This document shows, in pieces, positions 1 through 8,170 of a stretch of DNA of 64,000 nucleotides. Each line of letters begins with the position of its first letter. Position 1 is the stretch's first letter. The position numbers and the translations under genes were made by a program. Source of the stretch: Rhizobium album (lineage in GTDB: Bacteria > Pseudomonadota > Alphaproteobacteria > Rhizobiales > Rhizobiaceae); contig NZ_QFBC01000022.1 in assembly GCF_003122325.1 (NCBI RefSeq), forward strand, positions 1 to 64,000. Direction: 5' to 3'. The notes under the pieces are model-generated. The model worked only from the letters and a program-made list of their open reading frames with translations, was not told the origin of the DNA and did no database searches.

Positions 1-126
1 ACGATCCAACTCGCAGGCTGCTGGGCGCATCTGAGGCGCAAGTTTTACGACCTGCACATCACCGGGGTCTCGCAGGCCGCGACGGATACGGTCGTCGCCA
101 TGAGCGCGCTATGGAAGGTCGAGGAT
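1..126 (+). mobile_element. IS66-family transposase (TnpC) fragment
   Basis: Frame 1 is open from the first base and reads GCWAHLRRKFYDL, then AATDTVVAMSALWKVE. These are hallmarks of the middle of IS66-family TnpC transposases. No terminal inverted repeat is visible, so this is an internal scrap of the element, cut on the left by the window edge. After the residues WKVED the reading continues without a stop into an unrelated ATPase, so the two were joined by deletion or recombination. How much of the element lies to the left cannot be seen. Confidence 0.75.
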
Positions 127-1293
127 GGGGTCAAGCTCTACAATAAAATTCTGGACGATATAAAAGATTTCCAGGAGCTTGCTCTGGAACATAACAAAGG
201 AAAGATCGAAGAGGCGCAAAAAACCCTCAATGAGATCGTATCGACGATCTTCATAGGCCACGTTGTCGAGTACATTCAATCCGCCGAAGCGTCGGACTCA
301 GCGCTCAAGCTTTTCCCGGATGGTGGCAAGCTTACAATGGGTCACAAAGGCGGACATATGTCCGATCTGGAGTCTCAAGGCAGCGGCGCTCGACGGACGA
401 TGCTCTGGGCTACCCTGAAGCTTCTGAAAGACAGCGCCACGGATCAAAAGAAAGCGAACGTCCTTCTTATAGATGAGCCTGAACTGTGCCTGCATCCGAA
501 TGCGATCCGAGACGCGTGTAAAGTTCTTTACGATCTAGCCTCAAAAGAGGGATGGCAGGTGATGGTGACTACCCATTCGCCAGTCTTCATCGACTTATCC
601 CGCGACAACACATCTGTTGTTCGCGTCGAGCGACAGGCCAAGGGCGAAATTGTAGGGACAACGTTGTATCGACCGGAAACGGCTCAGCTCAGTCCCGACG
701 ATAAGGCCAACCTGAAACTTCTGAATCTCTATGACCCCTACGTTGGTGAATTCTTTTTCGGCGGTCGGGTAATCCTGGTTGAGGGAGATACCGAATATTC
801 GGCATTCCGTCTCATCATGGACGAGGACAAATCGTTCTCCGACATCCATGTCATCAGAGCCCGAGGTAAAGCAACAATCGCCTCGCTGGCAAAAATCCTG
901 AACCAGTTCGGCGCGTCGTATTCAATTCTTCACGATACAGACAGGCCGACAACAAAAAGAACAAATAAAAAGACTGGCAAAGAAACAGAAATAGTCAACC
1001 CGGCGTGGACGACGAACGGGAACATCCTAGCGGCGGTTGAAAAGCAGCTTGTCGCCAAAACAGTTCGCCTCGTCGCTTCACGGATACACTTCGAAGCCGC
1101 ATTCTTCGACACTGAACTCACCGGCGAAAAGCCCTACGCGGCCGTAAGATCGCTTCAGGGCGATCTCGACCGAAAGAAAACAGTGACCGAGCTGTTCAAA
1201 GCGTTGGTGGATCATAACTCCAAATTGCCGGACGGCTGCATTGAATGGTCAACGCTCGCTGAGTTGGAAAAGCTGGTTGAGACGGTCGGATGA
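100..1293 (+). CDS. 5'-truncated OLD-family ATPase with TOPRIM nuclease domain
   Basis: OLD-family proteins are ABC-type ATPases with a C-terminal TOPRIM nuclease; many act in phage defence or DNA repair. Visible parts are an ABC-signature-like stretch SQGSGARRTM (residues 92-101), Walker B VLLIDEPELCLHP (121-133), the switch TTHSP (157-161), the TOPRIM acidic motif VILVEGDTE (224-232) and the second TOPRIM motif LHDTD (277-281). The N-terminal third with Walker A is missing; IS66 transposase codons (1-126) take its place in frame. The ATG at 100 lies inside the transposase part and has no clear ribosome site, so it is only nominal. Codon use is more AT-rich than the downstream chromosome, which suggests transfer. 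The product is probably inactive. No GajB-like or other partner is present in the window. Confidence 0.7.
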   Translation: MSALWKVEDGVKLYNKILDDIKDFQELALEHNKGKIEEAQKTLNEIVSTIFIGHVVEYIQSAEASDSALKLFPDGGKLTMGHKGGHMSDLESQGSGARRTMLWATLKLLKDSATDQKKANVLLIDEPELCLHPNAIRDACKVLYDLASKEGWQVMVTTHSPVFIDLSRDNTSVVRVERQAKGEIVGTTLYRPETAQLSPDDKANLKLLNLYDPYVGEFFFGGRVILVEGDTEYSAFRLIMDEDKSFSDIHVIRARGKATIASLAKILNQFGASYSILHDTDRPTTKRTNKKTGKETEIVNPAWTTNGNILAAVEKQLVAKTVRLVASRIHFEAAFFDTELTGEKPYAAVRSLQGDLDRKKTVTELFKALVDHNSKLPDGCIEWSTLAELEKLVETVG

Positions 1294-1636
1294 GTTTCCC
1301 CCAACATCTCGGCTTCGTACTGGCTAGGCTTGTTGCTATCATCGCCTTGACGATTGCGTCACCGCTCTCAAAGCTAAAGCCAGGCATCTCGCTTTGCGAG
1401 ATGAAGCGGACGGGCTAAAGCCCGGATTCATTCGTATACGAGCCGAACGGACTGCCAGACTCTTGCGGTCGCTGTCCGAACGGCGCGTATACACGAAGCG
1501 GTATCCGCCTAGTCGGCGGATGCTCTGGAGATGAGAACCCCACCATCAAAATGGCACCCATCCAGCCGATAGAGTTGCAGAGTCAATGAGTTGCTGATAC
1601 CTTTTGTTTTAGGCCCGAAACCGTGAATACGGGAAA
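1294..1636. other. Non-coding stretch between ATPase remnant and recQ break
   Basis: This 343-base stretch lies between the ATPase stop and the point where recQ homology is lost. I find no convincing protein gene. Its middle (1381-1525) is strongly self-complementary and is described separately. The right boundary, near 1637, is sharp: bases beyond it still encode RecQ on the minus strand and bases before it do not. That makes it the likely edge of inserted DNA. No target-site duplication can be judged because the other recQ half is absent. Confidence 0.6.
1381..1525. ncRNA. Candidate structured RNA or DNA element with four stem-loops
   Basis: Four stem-loops stand in a row. The first has 8-base arms CATCTCGC/GCGAGATG (1385-1392, 1396-1403). 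The second is CGGGCT-AA-AGCCCG (1411-1424). The third is a long nested stem beginning and ending with GTATAC (about 1434-1491), whose inner layers are GCCG, CGGAC and GAC paired to GTC, GTCCG and CGGC with a symmetric AA/AA bulge. The fourth is ATCCGCC-TAGTC-GGCGGAT (1503-1521). Such density is typical of transposon-associated RNAs (HEARO/omega-RNA, IS200/IS605 ends) or group-II-like elements. I cannot assign a family or a strand, and no iscB or tnpB gene is adjacent. Confidence 0.45.
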
Positions 1637-2116
1637 ACAATGGGCTTCGTCGATGGCGAAAAGTGCGATATCCGCCTTGCCGATCAGCTCGCGGAAACCG
1701 TCGGTGACGATGCGCTCCGGCGTCACGTAGAGCAGATCGAGAGTGCCCGAAGAAATGGCATCGCGCACGGCGAAAAATTCGTCGCGCGACAGCGAGGAAT
1801 TCAGCGCCGCGGCCCTGACACCCAGCTGCTTCAACGCCTCCACCTGATCGCGCATCAGGGCAATCAGCGGCGAAACGACGATACCCACACCCTTGCGGCA
1901 CAAGGCCGGCACCTGGAAACACAAGGATTTGCCGGCACCAGTCGGAAACAGCACCACGGCATCGCGACCGGCGACCACATGCTCCACCACCTGCTGCTGC
2001 TTGCCGCGAAAGGCGGAATAGCCGTAGACCTGTTTCAGGACATCCAGCGGCTTGCCTTGCGCATTAAAGAGCGCGTCCGAAAACCGCGGTTCGGTTTTAC
2101 TGGCCAGCCTTGTCAT
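1583..2116 (-). pseudogene. recQ: RecQ helicase, N-terminal fragment truncated after the DEAH box
   Basis: The first 160 codons are a normal RecQ N-terminus. They carry the Q-motif region YGYSAFRGKQQQVV, Walker A FPTGAGKS (57-64), motif Ia SPLIALMRDQV and Walker B DEAHC (156-160). Directly after DEAHC the expected continuation VSQWGHDFRPEY is replaced by 17 unrelated residues and a stop. The second RecA-like domain, RQC and HRDC domains are all missing, so the product cannot be a working helicase. It sits 81 bases downstream of dnaG on the same strand. The break is best explained by a mobile element or deletion whose junction is near 1637; no second recQ half occurs in this window. Confidence 0.85.
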
Positions 2117-2197
2117 TGCGCCCCTTCCGCCATTGCATCGATCGCGTCATCGTTATCCTTCCGACGCCAGAAATCAAGTCCAAAACGTGAACAAATA

Positions 2198-4183
2198 TCA
2201 ACCAGCGCTTGAGCCGGCACTGCCCTTGACGCGGCCGGAGAGCACGCCAAAACCGTCGATGATGGCATCCTGGTTTTCCATGCGCAGGATCTCCTGCTGG
2301 ATTTCCTGCAGCGCCCGCATCAGCGCATCGATGCCTTCGGCATCTTCCGCCTCGGCCGCCGCGGCGATCTCGCGCTCCAGCTCGATCTTCTGCCAGCGCA
2401 GCGCCTTGGCGCGCTTGTGCAGCGCCAAGGCCTGGCGGAACATATCGCCGGCATCCTCGTGGGCCGCCTGCTCCGTCGCGGTCCAGAGCCGGGCGTTGCG
2501 GATCTGCTGGTCGAGAAGTTTCAGGAGAGCGGCAAACCCCTGCTCCTCCAGCTTTTCGATCAAGAGTTCGCGGGAAAGCCGGGTGCCGGCCGCCGCCGTG
2601 GCGCTCAGCACCGCCGACCACAGGCGCTGCAGGTCGCGGTTGTCATAATCGATGGCGGCGATCTCGTCATATTCCTGCTGCAGCAGCTCGGGATGGTTGA
2701 CGATGGTCAGCGCCAGCGCGCTTTCGCGCAATGTCGGCTGGTCGTGATGCCCCTTGACGAGGCCGGAGCGGATCAGCCGGTCGGAAATCGAGCCGGCGCC
2801 GGCGGCACGCGGCCCCTGCGGCGCAAAACGGTCGTTGCCGCCGCCGCGGCGGTCACGGTTGAAATCGCGCCGCCCGCCGCCCTGTTTCGCTTGCGGCTGG
2901 AAGAAACCGTTCAGCCGCTCGCGAATATCCTGCCCGTAGTGGCGGCGCACGCTTTCGTCGGCGATGACGGCAACGATCTGCCGCAGCCGCGCTTCGAGTT
3001 CGGCGCGCTTTTCCGGCGTGTCGAAACTGCCGCCGCCGGCCTCGCGGCTCCAGAGCATGTCGGCCAGCGGCTTGGCTTGCGCCATCACCCGGTCAAACGG
3101 CGCCCTGCCCTCGTGTTTGACGAGGTCGTCCGGGTCCTTGCCGTCGGGCAGCAGCGCAAACCGCACCGAGCGGCCGGGCTTGAGCTGCGGCAGCGCCAGG
3201 TCGACGGCGCGGTTGGCGGCGCGGATGCCCGCACCGTCGCCATCGAAGCACAGCACCGGTTCCGGCGTCATCTTCCAGAGCAGGTCGAGCTGGTTTTCGG
3301 TGAGCGCCGTGCCGAGCGGTGCAACGGCATTTTCGATACCCGCCTGATGCAGCGCGATCACATCCATATAACCTTCGACGGCGATGATCGTCTCGGCGCC
3401 GCCGGCGCCTTGCGCCGCGCGGCGGGCGCGGGTGAAATTGTAGAGCACGCTGCCCTTGTGGAACAGCTCTGTCTCGTTGGAGTTCAGGTATTTCGCCGGC
3501 GCATCCGGCGACATGGCACGGCCGCCGAAGGCGATCACCTTTTCCCGCGACGACAGGATGGGGAACATGATGCGGTCGCGGAACCGGTCGTAGGACACCG
3601 GCACGTTTTCGTGGACGACGAGGCCGCACGCCTCCATCTGCTCCTTCAGCACGCCCTTTGTCGCCAGGTGCTCCTTGAGCGCATTGCGGCTGTCCGGCGC
3701 AAAACCCAGCCGGAAGGTCTCGATGGTGCGTCCCGTCAGGCCGCGGTCGCGCAGATAGGCGCGGGCACGCGCACCGTTGGCGCTCTGCAACTGGTCCTGG
3801 AAAAATTGCGTCGCCATTTCCATGACGTCGAGCAGCGTGGCGCGTTCCTTCTCGCGCTTTTCCGCCTGCACGTCCGGCTGCGGCATGGGAATGCCGGCCA
3901 TGTCGGCGATCTGCTGCACGGCTTCCGGAAAATTCAGGCCTTCGAGATCGGTCAGGAAGCGGAAATGGTCGCCGGAAACGCCGCAGCCGAAACAATGGTA
4001 GCGACCCTTGCGGTCTTCGCAGTGGAAGCTCGGCGATTTTTCGCCGTGGAACGGGCAGCAGGCCCAATAGTCGCCCCGCGAGACATTGGTCTTCTTGCGA
4101 TCCCACGTGACACGCCGGCCGATAACGGCAGATATCGGCACGCGGTCGCGGATCTCTTCGAGGAAGGAGGGTGAAAAGCGCAT
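2198..4183 (-). CDS. dnaG: DNA primase DnaG
   Basis: DnaG makes the RNA primers for lagging-strand replication. The 661-residue product has the N-terminal CHC2 zinc site C43-x2-H46-x17-C64-x2-C67. A TOPRIM catalytic domain follows, with EGYMDVIALHQAG and FDGDGAGIRAANRA. The C-terminal DnaB-binding region is helical and rich in Gln and Ala. A longer frame reaches 4258, but family N-termini begin MRFSPSFLEEIRDRVPIS, which places the start at 4183. In many alphaproteobacteria dnaG is followed by rpoD; here the next gene downstream is the broken recQ, so this neighbourhood has been rearranged or differs from the common order. Confidence 0.96.
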   Translation of the reverse strand: MRFSPSFLEEIRDRVPISAVIGRRVTWDRKKTNVSRGDYWACCPFHGEKSPSFHCEDRKGRYHCFGCGVSGDHFRFLTDLEGLNFPEAVQQIADMAGIPMPQPDVQAEKREKERATLLDVMEMATQFFQDQLQSANGARARAYLRDRGLTGRTIETFRLGFAPDSRNALKEHLATKGVLKEQMEACGLVVHENVPVSYDRFRDRIMFPILSSREKVIAFGGRAMSPDAPAKYLNSNETELFHKGSVLYNFTRARRAAQGAGGAETIIAVEGYMDVIALHQAGIENAVAPLGTALTENQLDLLWKMTPEPVLCFDGDGAGIRAANRAVDLALPQLKPGRSVRFALLPDGKDPDDLVKHEGRAPFDRVMAQAKPLADMLWSREAGGGSFDTPEKRAELEARLRQIVAVIADESVRRHYGQDIRERLNGFFQPQAKQGGGRRDFNRDRRGGGNDRFAPQGPRAAGAGSISDRLIRSGLVKGHHDQPTLRESALALTIVNHPELLQQEYDEIAAIDYDNRDLQRLWSAVLSATAAAGTRLSRELLIEKLEEQGFAALLKLLDQQIRNARLWTATEQAAHEDAGDMFRQALALHKRAKALRWQKIELEREIAAAAEAEDAEGIDALMRALQEIQQEILRMENQDAIIDGFGVLSGRVKGSAGSSAG

Positions 4184-4614
4184 CGTCCCGTTATAGGGCC
4201 ATTGGCCCGCACCTGCCATAGGCTGGGCGGAGGAACGCCCGTAATTCACAAGCGCCATATTGGGCCCTGCGAAAGGCTTGCGTCAAAATCGCGCATGCCG
4301 ATGCGGCGGTTCCGGGGGAAAGTTACAGATTTGTAATTTGTCAGGCCGGGCAACGAGCACTAAGCTTCCCATATCGATCGAGAGCAAACGGCCACGTGTT
4401 GAACCCGCCTTTCCGTGACCGCCATTGATCTCGACCCAGTTCCGGACGAGGACCCCCCACCCCCGCAATCCTCTCCGGTGCCTTTGCTGCTCTTGGTACA
4501 GCCTCCGCTGAACGTAACACAAAGAGCCGGGCAAAGCGCAGAAAGGCAGGAGCCTCGGCTCCTGCCTTTTCTGTTTTCAGCCTGGCCTTTTCTGTCTTCA
4601 GCCTGGAAGGCTGC
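4184..4614. other. Intergenic stretch between dnaG and yqeY
   Basis: About 430 bases lie upstream of dnaG and downstream of yqeY, both on the minus strand, so the dnaG promoter should be here. I see no supported gene. I looked for SRP RNA (GGAAG tetraloop motif) and tmRNA signatures and did not find them. The only clear structure is the perfect hairpin at 4542-4569. Confidence 0.5.
4542..4569 (-). terminator. Hairpin downstream of yqeY
   Basis: Perfect 12-base arms (AAAGGCAGGAGC paired with GCTCCTGCCTTT) flank a CTCG loop. It lies 46 bases past the yqeY stop codon. The T-tract is short on both strands, so termination efficiency is uncertain and it could work in either direction. Confidence 0.6.
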
Positions 4615-5064
4615 TTATTTCAACAGATCCTTGACGATGCCCGATGCCTTGCCGAAATCCATCTGGCCGGCATAACGCTCCTTGAGGGCGGAAATCGTCT
4701 TGCCCATGTCGCGCAACCCTTGCGCTCCGGTATCGGCGATCGCCTGCGAGCAGGCCTGCCGCACCTCGTCGTCGGAAAGCTGGGTCGGCATGAAGGCCTT
4801 GATCACCTCGATTTCGGCGCGCTCCTGGGCAGCCAGCTCGGCGCGGGCGTTTTCATCGTAGATCTTGGCCGATTCCTCGCGCTGCTTGATCATCTTGGCG
4901 AGAATCTGCATGATCTCGTCGTCGGATACGGCATCCTTGCCGGCCGTCCGGTGGGCGATGTCGCGGTCCTTGATGGCCGCCTGGATCAGCCGCACGGTCG
5001 AGAGCCGGATGGTATCCTTCGCCTTCAGGGCGTCCTTCAAAGCGTTGGCGAGTTGGTCGCGCAT
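4615..5064 (-). CDS. yqeY: GatB/YqeY-domain protein
   Basis: This 149-residue protein matches the YqeY family, which shares the helical tail domain of the GatB subunit of glutamyl-tRNA(Gln) amidotransferase. Its exact role is unknown; binding to tRNA or an amidotransferase is inferred from the domain. Diagnostic stretches are LKDALKAKDTIRLSTVRL near the N-terminus and FMPTQLSDDEV and DMGKTISALKERYAG near the C-terminus. The start at 5064 has GGAG eight bases upstream; a longer frame to 5121 has no ribosome site. It is transcribed divergently from carA, a common arrangement in rhizobia. Confidence 0.9.
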   Translation of the reverse strand: MRDQLANALKDALKAKDTIRLSTVRLIQAAIKDRDIAHRTAGKDAVSDDEIMQILAKMIKQREESAKIYDENARAELAAQERAEIEVIKAFMPTQLSDDEVRQACSQAIADTGAQGLRDMGKTISALKERYAGQMDFGKASGIVKDLLK

Positions 5065-5383
5065 GTTCTTGTCTCCTGCGGAAAGCGTTGCCGGGCGATG
5101 ATCGACGGCTTTTTGACGCATTTCGGAAGGCTGTCATAACCAAAGGCGCGGCGGGCTTCAACGCCGATGCGGCGGCAACCGCCGCCCGGCCTTTAAATCC
5201 GCATAATTCGCGCCCAAGCGATTGACCCTTGGGTTCGCTTTGGCTATTGGTCGGCACCTGCACGAAAATCGACATCAGGGCCGTCAAACGCGATCTTTTC
5301 GCGCGCCCTTGTCTGCGACATATGTGGCCCGAAGGCGCCGATCTTTCAAGATCCGACCTTTCGCGTGGCCGGAAAGGACGAAG
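5065..5383. promoter_or_regulatory. Divergent promoter region of yqeY and carA
   Basis: This 319-base gap separates the divergent starts of yqeY and carA, so it must hold both promoters. An upstream extension of the carA frame to 5222 is open but lacks family similarity. I cannot place -35/-10 boxes with confidence, and no regulator site stands out. Confidence 0.45.
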
Positions 5384-6589
5384 ATGACCGCTACCGCCCC
5401 CTGGACGACAAGCAAGCCGACCGCCATGCTGGTGCTCGCCGATGGAACCGTGATCGAAGGCACCGGCATCGGCGCCACCGGCAAGGTGCAGGCGGAAGTC
5501 TGCTTCAACACGGCGCTGACCGGCTATGAAGAAATCCTCACCGATCCCTCCTATCTCGGCCAGATCGTCACCTTCACCTTCCCGCATATCGGCAATGTCG
5601 GCACCAACGAAGACGATATCGAAGACCTGACGCCCGCCGCCCGCCACGGCGCCGTCGGCGTCATCTTCAAGGCCGACATCACCGAGCCCTCGAACTACCG
5701 CGCCGTCAAACACCTCGACGCCTGGCTGAAGGCGCGCGGCATCATCGGCCTCTGCGGCATCGACACGCGGGCGCTGACCGCCTGGATCCGCGAGAACGGC
5801 ATGCCCAATGCCGTCATCGCCCACGATCCCTCAGGCGTCTTCGACATCGAGGCGCTGAAGGCGGAAGCCAGGGCCTGGAGCGGGCTGGAAGGCCTCGACC
5901 TCGCCAAGGTAGCAAGCTCCGGCCAGTCGTCGCAGTGGACGGAAAAGCCGTGGGTCTGGAACGAAGGCCACGGCACGCTCGACGCGGCGGATGCGAAATA
6001 CCACATCGTCGCCGTCGATTTCGGCGTGAAGCGCAACATTCTGCGGCTGTTCACCGGCCTTGACTGCAAGGTTACCGTCGTTCCGGCAAACACCGGCACT
6101 GAAGACATCCTAGCACTGAAGCCGGATGGCGTCTTCCTGTCGAACGGCCCGGGCGATCCGGCCGCCACCGGCGATTATGCCGTGCCGGTCATCCAGGACC
6201 TGATCAAGACCGAAATCCCGCTGTTCGGCATCTGCCTCGGCCACCAGATGCTCGGCCTCGCCGTCGGCGCCAAGACCTCGAAGATGCATCAAGGCCACCA
6301 CGGCGCCAACCATCCGGTCAAGGATCACACGACGGGCAAGGTCGAGATCGTCTCGATGAACCACGGTTTTGCCGTCGATTCCGATTCGCTGCCGGAGGGT
6401 GTCGAGGAAACCCATATCTCGCTGTTCGACGGTTCGAATTGCGGCCTGCGCCTCGTCGGCAAGCCGGTCTTCTCGGTGCAGCACCACCCGGAAGCCTCGC
6501 CCGGCCCGCAGGACAGCCACTACCTCTTCCGCCGCTTCGTCAATCTGGTGCGCGAGAAGAAGGGCGAACCGGCGCTGGCCGAACGCTGA
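5384..6589 (+). CDS. carA: Carbamoyl-phosphate synthase small subunit
   Basis: CarA hydrolyses glutamine and channels ammonia to CarB for carbamoyl phosphate, which feeds arginine and pyrimidine synthesis. The 401-residue protein has the N-terminal CPSase small domain (VLADGTVIEGTGIGA). Its C-terminal class-I glutaminase has the nucleophile Cys284 in GICLGHQM and the His/Glu pair in QHHPEASPGP. The chosen ATG follows GGAAAGGACGAAG; the open frame reaches further up but without similarity. carB lies 7.5 kb downstream as a separate unit, a split arrangement common in this order. A strong hairpin terminator follows the stop. Confidence 0.97.
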   Translation: MTATAPWTTSKPTAMLVLADGTVIEGTGIGATGKVQAEVCFNTALTGYEEILTDPSYLGQIVTFTFPHIGNVGTNEDDIEDLTPAARHGAVGVIFKADITEPSNYRAVKHLDAWLKARGIIGLCGIDTRALTAWIRENGMPNAVIAHDPSGVFDIEALKAEARAWSGLEGLDLAKVASSGQSSQWTEKPWVWNEGHGTLDAADAKYHIVAVDFGVKRNILRLFTGLDCKVTVVPANTGTEDILALKPDGVFLSNGPGDPAATGDYAVPVIQDLIKTEIPLFGICLGHQMLGLAVGAKTSKMHQGHHGANHPVKDHTTGKVEIVSMNHGFAVDSDSLPEGVEETHISLFDGSNCGLRLVGKPVFSVQHHPEASPGPQDSHYLFRRFVNLVREKKGEPALAER

Positions 6590-6614
6590 TAGGTTTCACG
6601 ATCGAGATTTTGCC

Positions 6615-6645
6615 ATGGCCCGCTTTTCAGCGGGCCATTTCTTTT
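6615..6645 (+). terminator. Rho-independent terminator of carA
   Basis: Ten-base arms ATGGCCCGCT/AGCGGGCCAT (6615-6624, 6629-6638) enclose a TTTC loop and are followed by TTCTTTTT. It overlaps the end of the convergent MATE gene and may serve both transcripts. Confidence 0.85.
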
Positions 6646-8030
6646 TGGCGCCGGACCAGCAGATAGAAGCGGCCGCAGAGCAGCACGGACGCGGCGCAGA
6701 GGCCGATGAGGAAGCCGATCCAGATGCCGATGCCGCCCATGCCGAACGGAAAGGCCAGGACCCAGGCGAGCAGGAAGCCGATCGGCCAGTAGGAGATCAG
6801 CGCCAGGATCATCGGCACGCGCGCATCCTTGAGGCCGCGCAAAAGGCCGCTGGCAATCGCCTGCAACCCGTCCATCAGCTGGAAGATGCCGGCAACGACG
6901 ATGAACGGCCCGGCAAAACCCAGCACGGCGACAGCATCGGCCGAATCGACATCGATGAACCAGCTGCCGAAATAGGTCGGCCAGAAAAAGAGCAGCAGGC
7001 CGCAAAACACGGCAACCAGCGTCGCGATCGCCATGACCGTGATCGAGGCGCGGATCAGCCCGTCGAGATCGCCGCGCCCGTGGGCGATGCCGACCCGCAC
7101 CGTCGCGGCCTGCGACAGGCCGAGCGGCACCATGAAGCTGATCGAGGCAAGCTGGAGGGCGATGCCGTGGGCTGCGAGTTGCAACGTGCCGATCTGCCCC
7201 ATGAGCAGCGAGGCGACGGTGAACAGGCTGACTTCGGCCAGAACAGTGATGCCGATCGGCAGGCCGAGATGCACCACCTCGAAGAAGGCTTTCCAGTCCG
7301 GCCGCCAGAAGCGCACGAAGAGTTCGTATTTGCGCGTCTGCTCGATGCTCTCGACATAAGCGATGAGAAACAGCAGGCCGGCAAACTGCACGGCGACCGA
7401 AACGATGGCGGCACCCGTCATGCCGAGCGCCGGCAGGCCGAAATGGCCGAGCACCAGCGCATAGGCAAAGAGGGCGTTGAGCGCCAGCATGGCGATGGTC
7501 ACCGACAGGATCACACTCGCCTTGCCGATGGCGCTGACCAGTGCCCGGAAGACATTATAGAGCAAGGCCGGCAGGATGCCGAACTCGGCGATCAGCACGT
7601 AATTGCCGGCAAGGGCTGCAACATCCGGCTTCTGGCCGAAGGCAAGCAGGATCGCCTCGGCATTCCAGAACAGCGGCTGCGCCAGCACCCAATAGACGAT
7701 CGCCACCCACAGGCCCATGCGCAACGAGCGGCGCACCGAGGTCGCATCGCCGCGGCCATAGGCCTGCGCCACCATCGGCATGACGGCGATGGAAAAACCG
7801 GAACCGAAGATCAGCGCCGTGAACAGGAACTGGCCGGCCAGCACCATCGCCGCCAGCGTCTGCGCGCCAAGCTGGCCGAGGATCACCACGTCGGTGGTAT
7901 GGATACCGAGCTGCGCCAGCTGGGCGCCGATCAGCGGCACGCCGAGCGTCAGCGTCGCGCGGATATGGCCGCGCCAGCTGTTGTCGCCGCTGTCGGCAAC
8001 GGTCGTCGGAATTTCAATGGTCGTCGACAT
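6627..8030 (-). CDS. MATE-family multidrug/sodium efflux transporter
   Basis: This 467-residue inner-membrane protein has about 12 hydrophobic segments in two similar halves. It carries MATE-family stretches such as LGVPLIGAQLAQLGIHTTDVVILGQLG near the N-terminus and GLPIGITVLAEVSLF at the start of the second half. NorM-type members export cationic drugs and metabolites in exchange for Na+ or H+; the substrate cannot be read here. The start at 8030 (MSTTIEIPTT) is chosen because the longer frame to 8120 adds a polar stretch without similarity. The ribosome site is weak. The gene is convergent with carA and its stop lies inside the carA terminator. Confidence 0.88.
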   Translation of the reverse strand: MSTTIEIPTTVADSGDNSWRGHIRATLTLGVPLIGAQLAQLGIHTTDVVILGQLGAQTLAAMVLAGQFLFTALIFGSGFSIAVMPMVAQAYGRGDATSVRRSLRMGLWVAIVYWVLAQPLFWNAEAILLAFGQKPDVAALAGNYVLIAEFGILPALLYNVFRALVSAIGKASVILSVTIAMLALNALFAYALVLGHFGLPALGMTGAAIVSVAVQFAGLLFLIAYVESIEQTRKYELFVRFWRPDWKAFFEVVHLGLPIGITVLAEVSLFTVASLLMGQIGTLQLAAHGIALQLASISFMVPLGLSQAATVRVGIAHGRGDLDGLIRASITVMAIATLVAVFCGLLLFFWPTYFGSWFIDVDSADAVAVLGFAGPFIVVAGIFQLMDGLQAIASGLLRGLKDARVPMILALISYWPIGFLLAWVLAFPFGMGGIGIWIGFLIGLCAASVLLCGRFYLLVRRQKEMAR

Positions 8031-8170
8031 TTGATGTCTACCAGTCTTGTTCTTGAGTGTCGGCAAGCCGCGATTCGCCTCGGTCGGCCTTAGATGACAC
8101 GGGCGCGATGCGCCAGTCACATTCCGTGGATTGCCCTTTATTTCATCAAATCATCACAAAACGTGATGAA

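Noticed and set aside
100-1293. Gabija (GajA) defence nuclease
   Set aside because: ATPase/TOPRIM order is compatible, but Walker A is missing and no UvrD-like GajB partner is adjacent; a generic OLD remnant is the safer call.
2417-4174. A 585-codon plus-strand frame over dnaG
   Set aside because: Shadow of dnaG; composition rich in Arg, His and Gln without similarity or ribosome site.
4259-4614. SRP RNA, tmRNA or 6S RNA in the dnaG-yqeY gap
   Set aside because: A TCCGGA stretch looked SRP-like, but the conserved GGAAG tetraloop context and tmRNA ends are absent.
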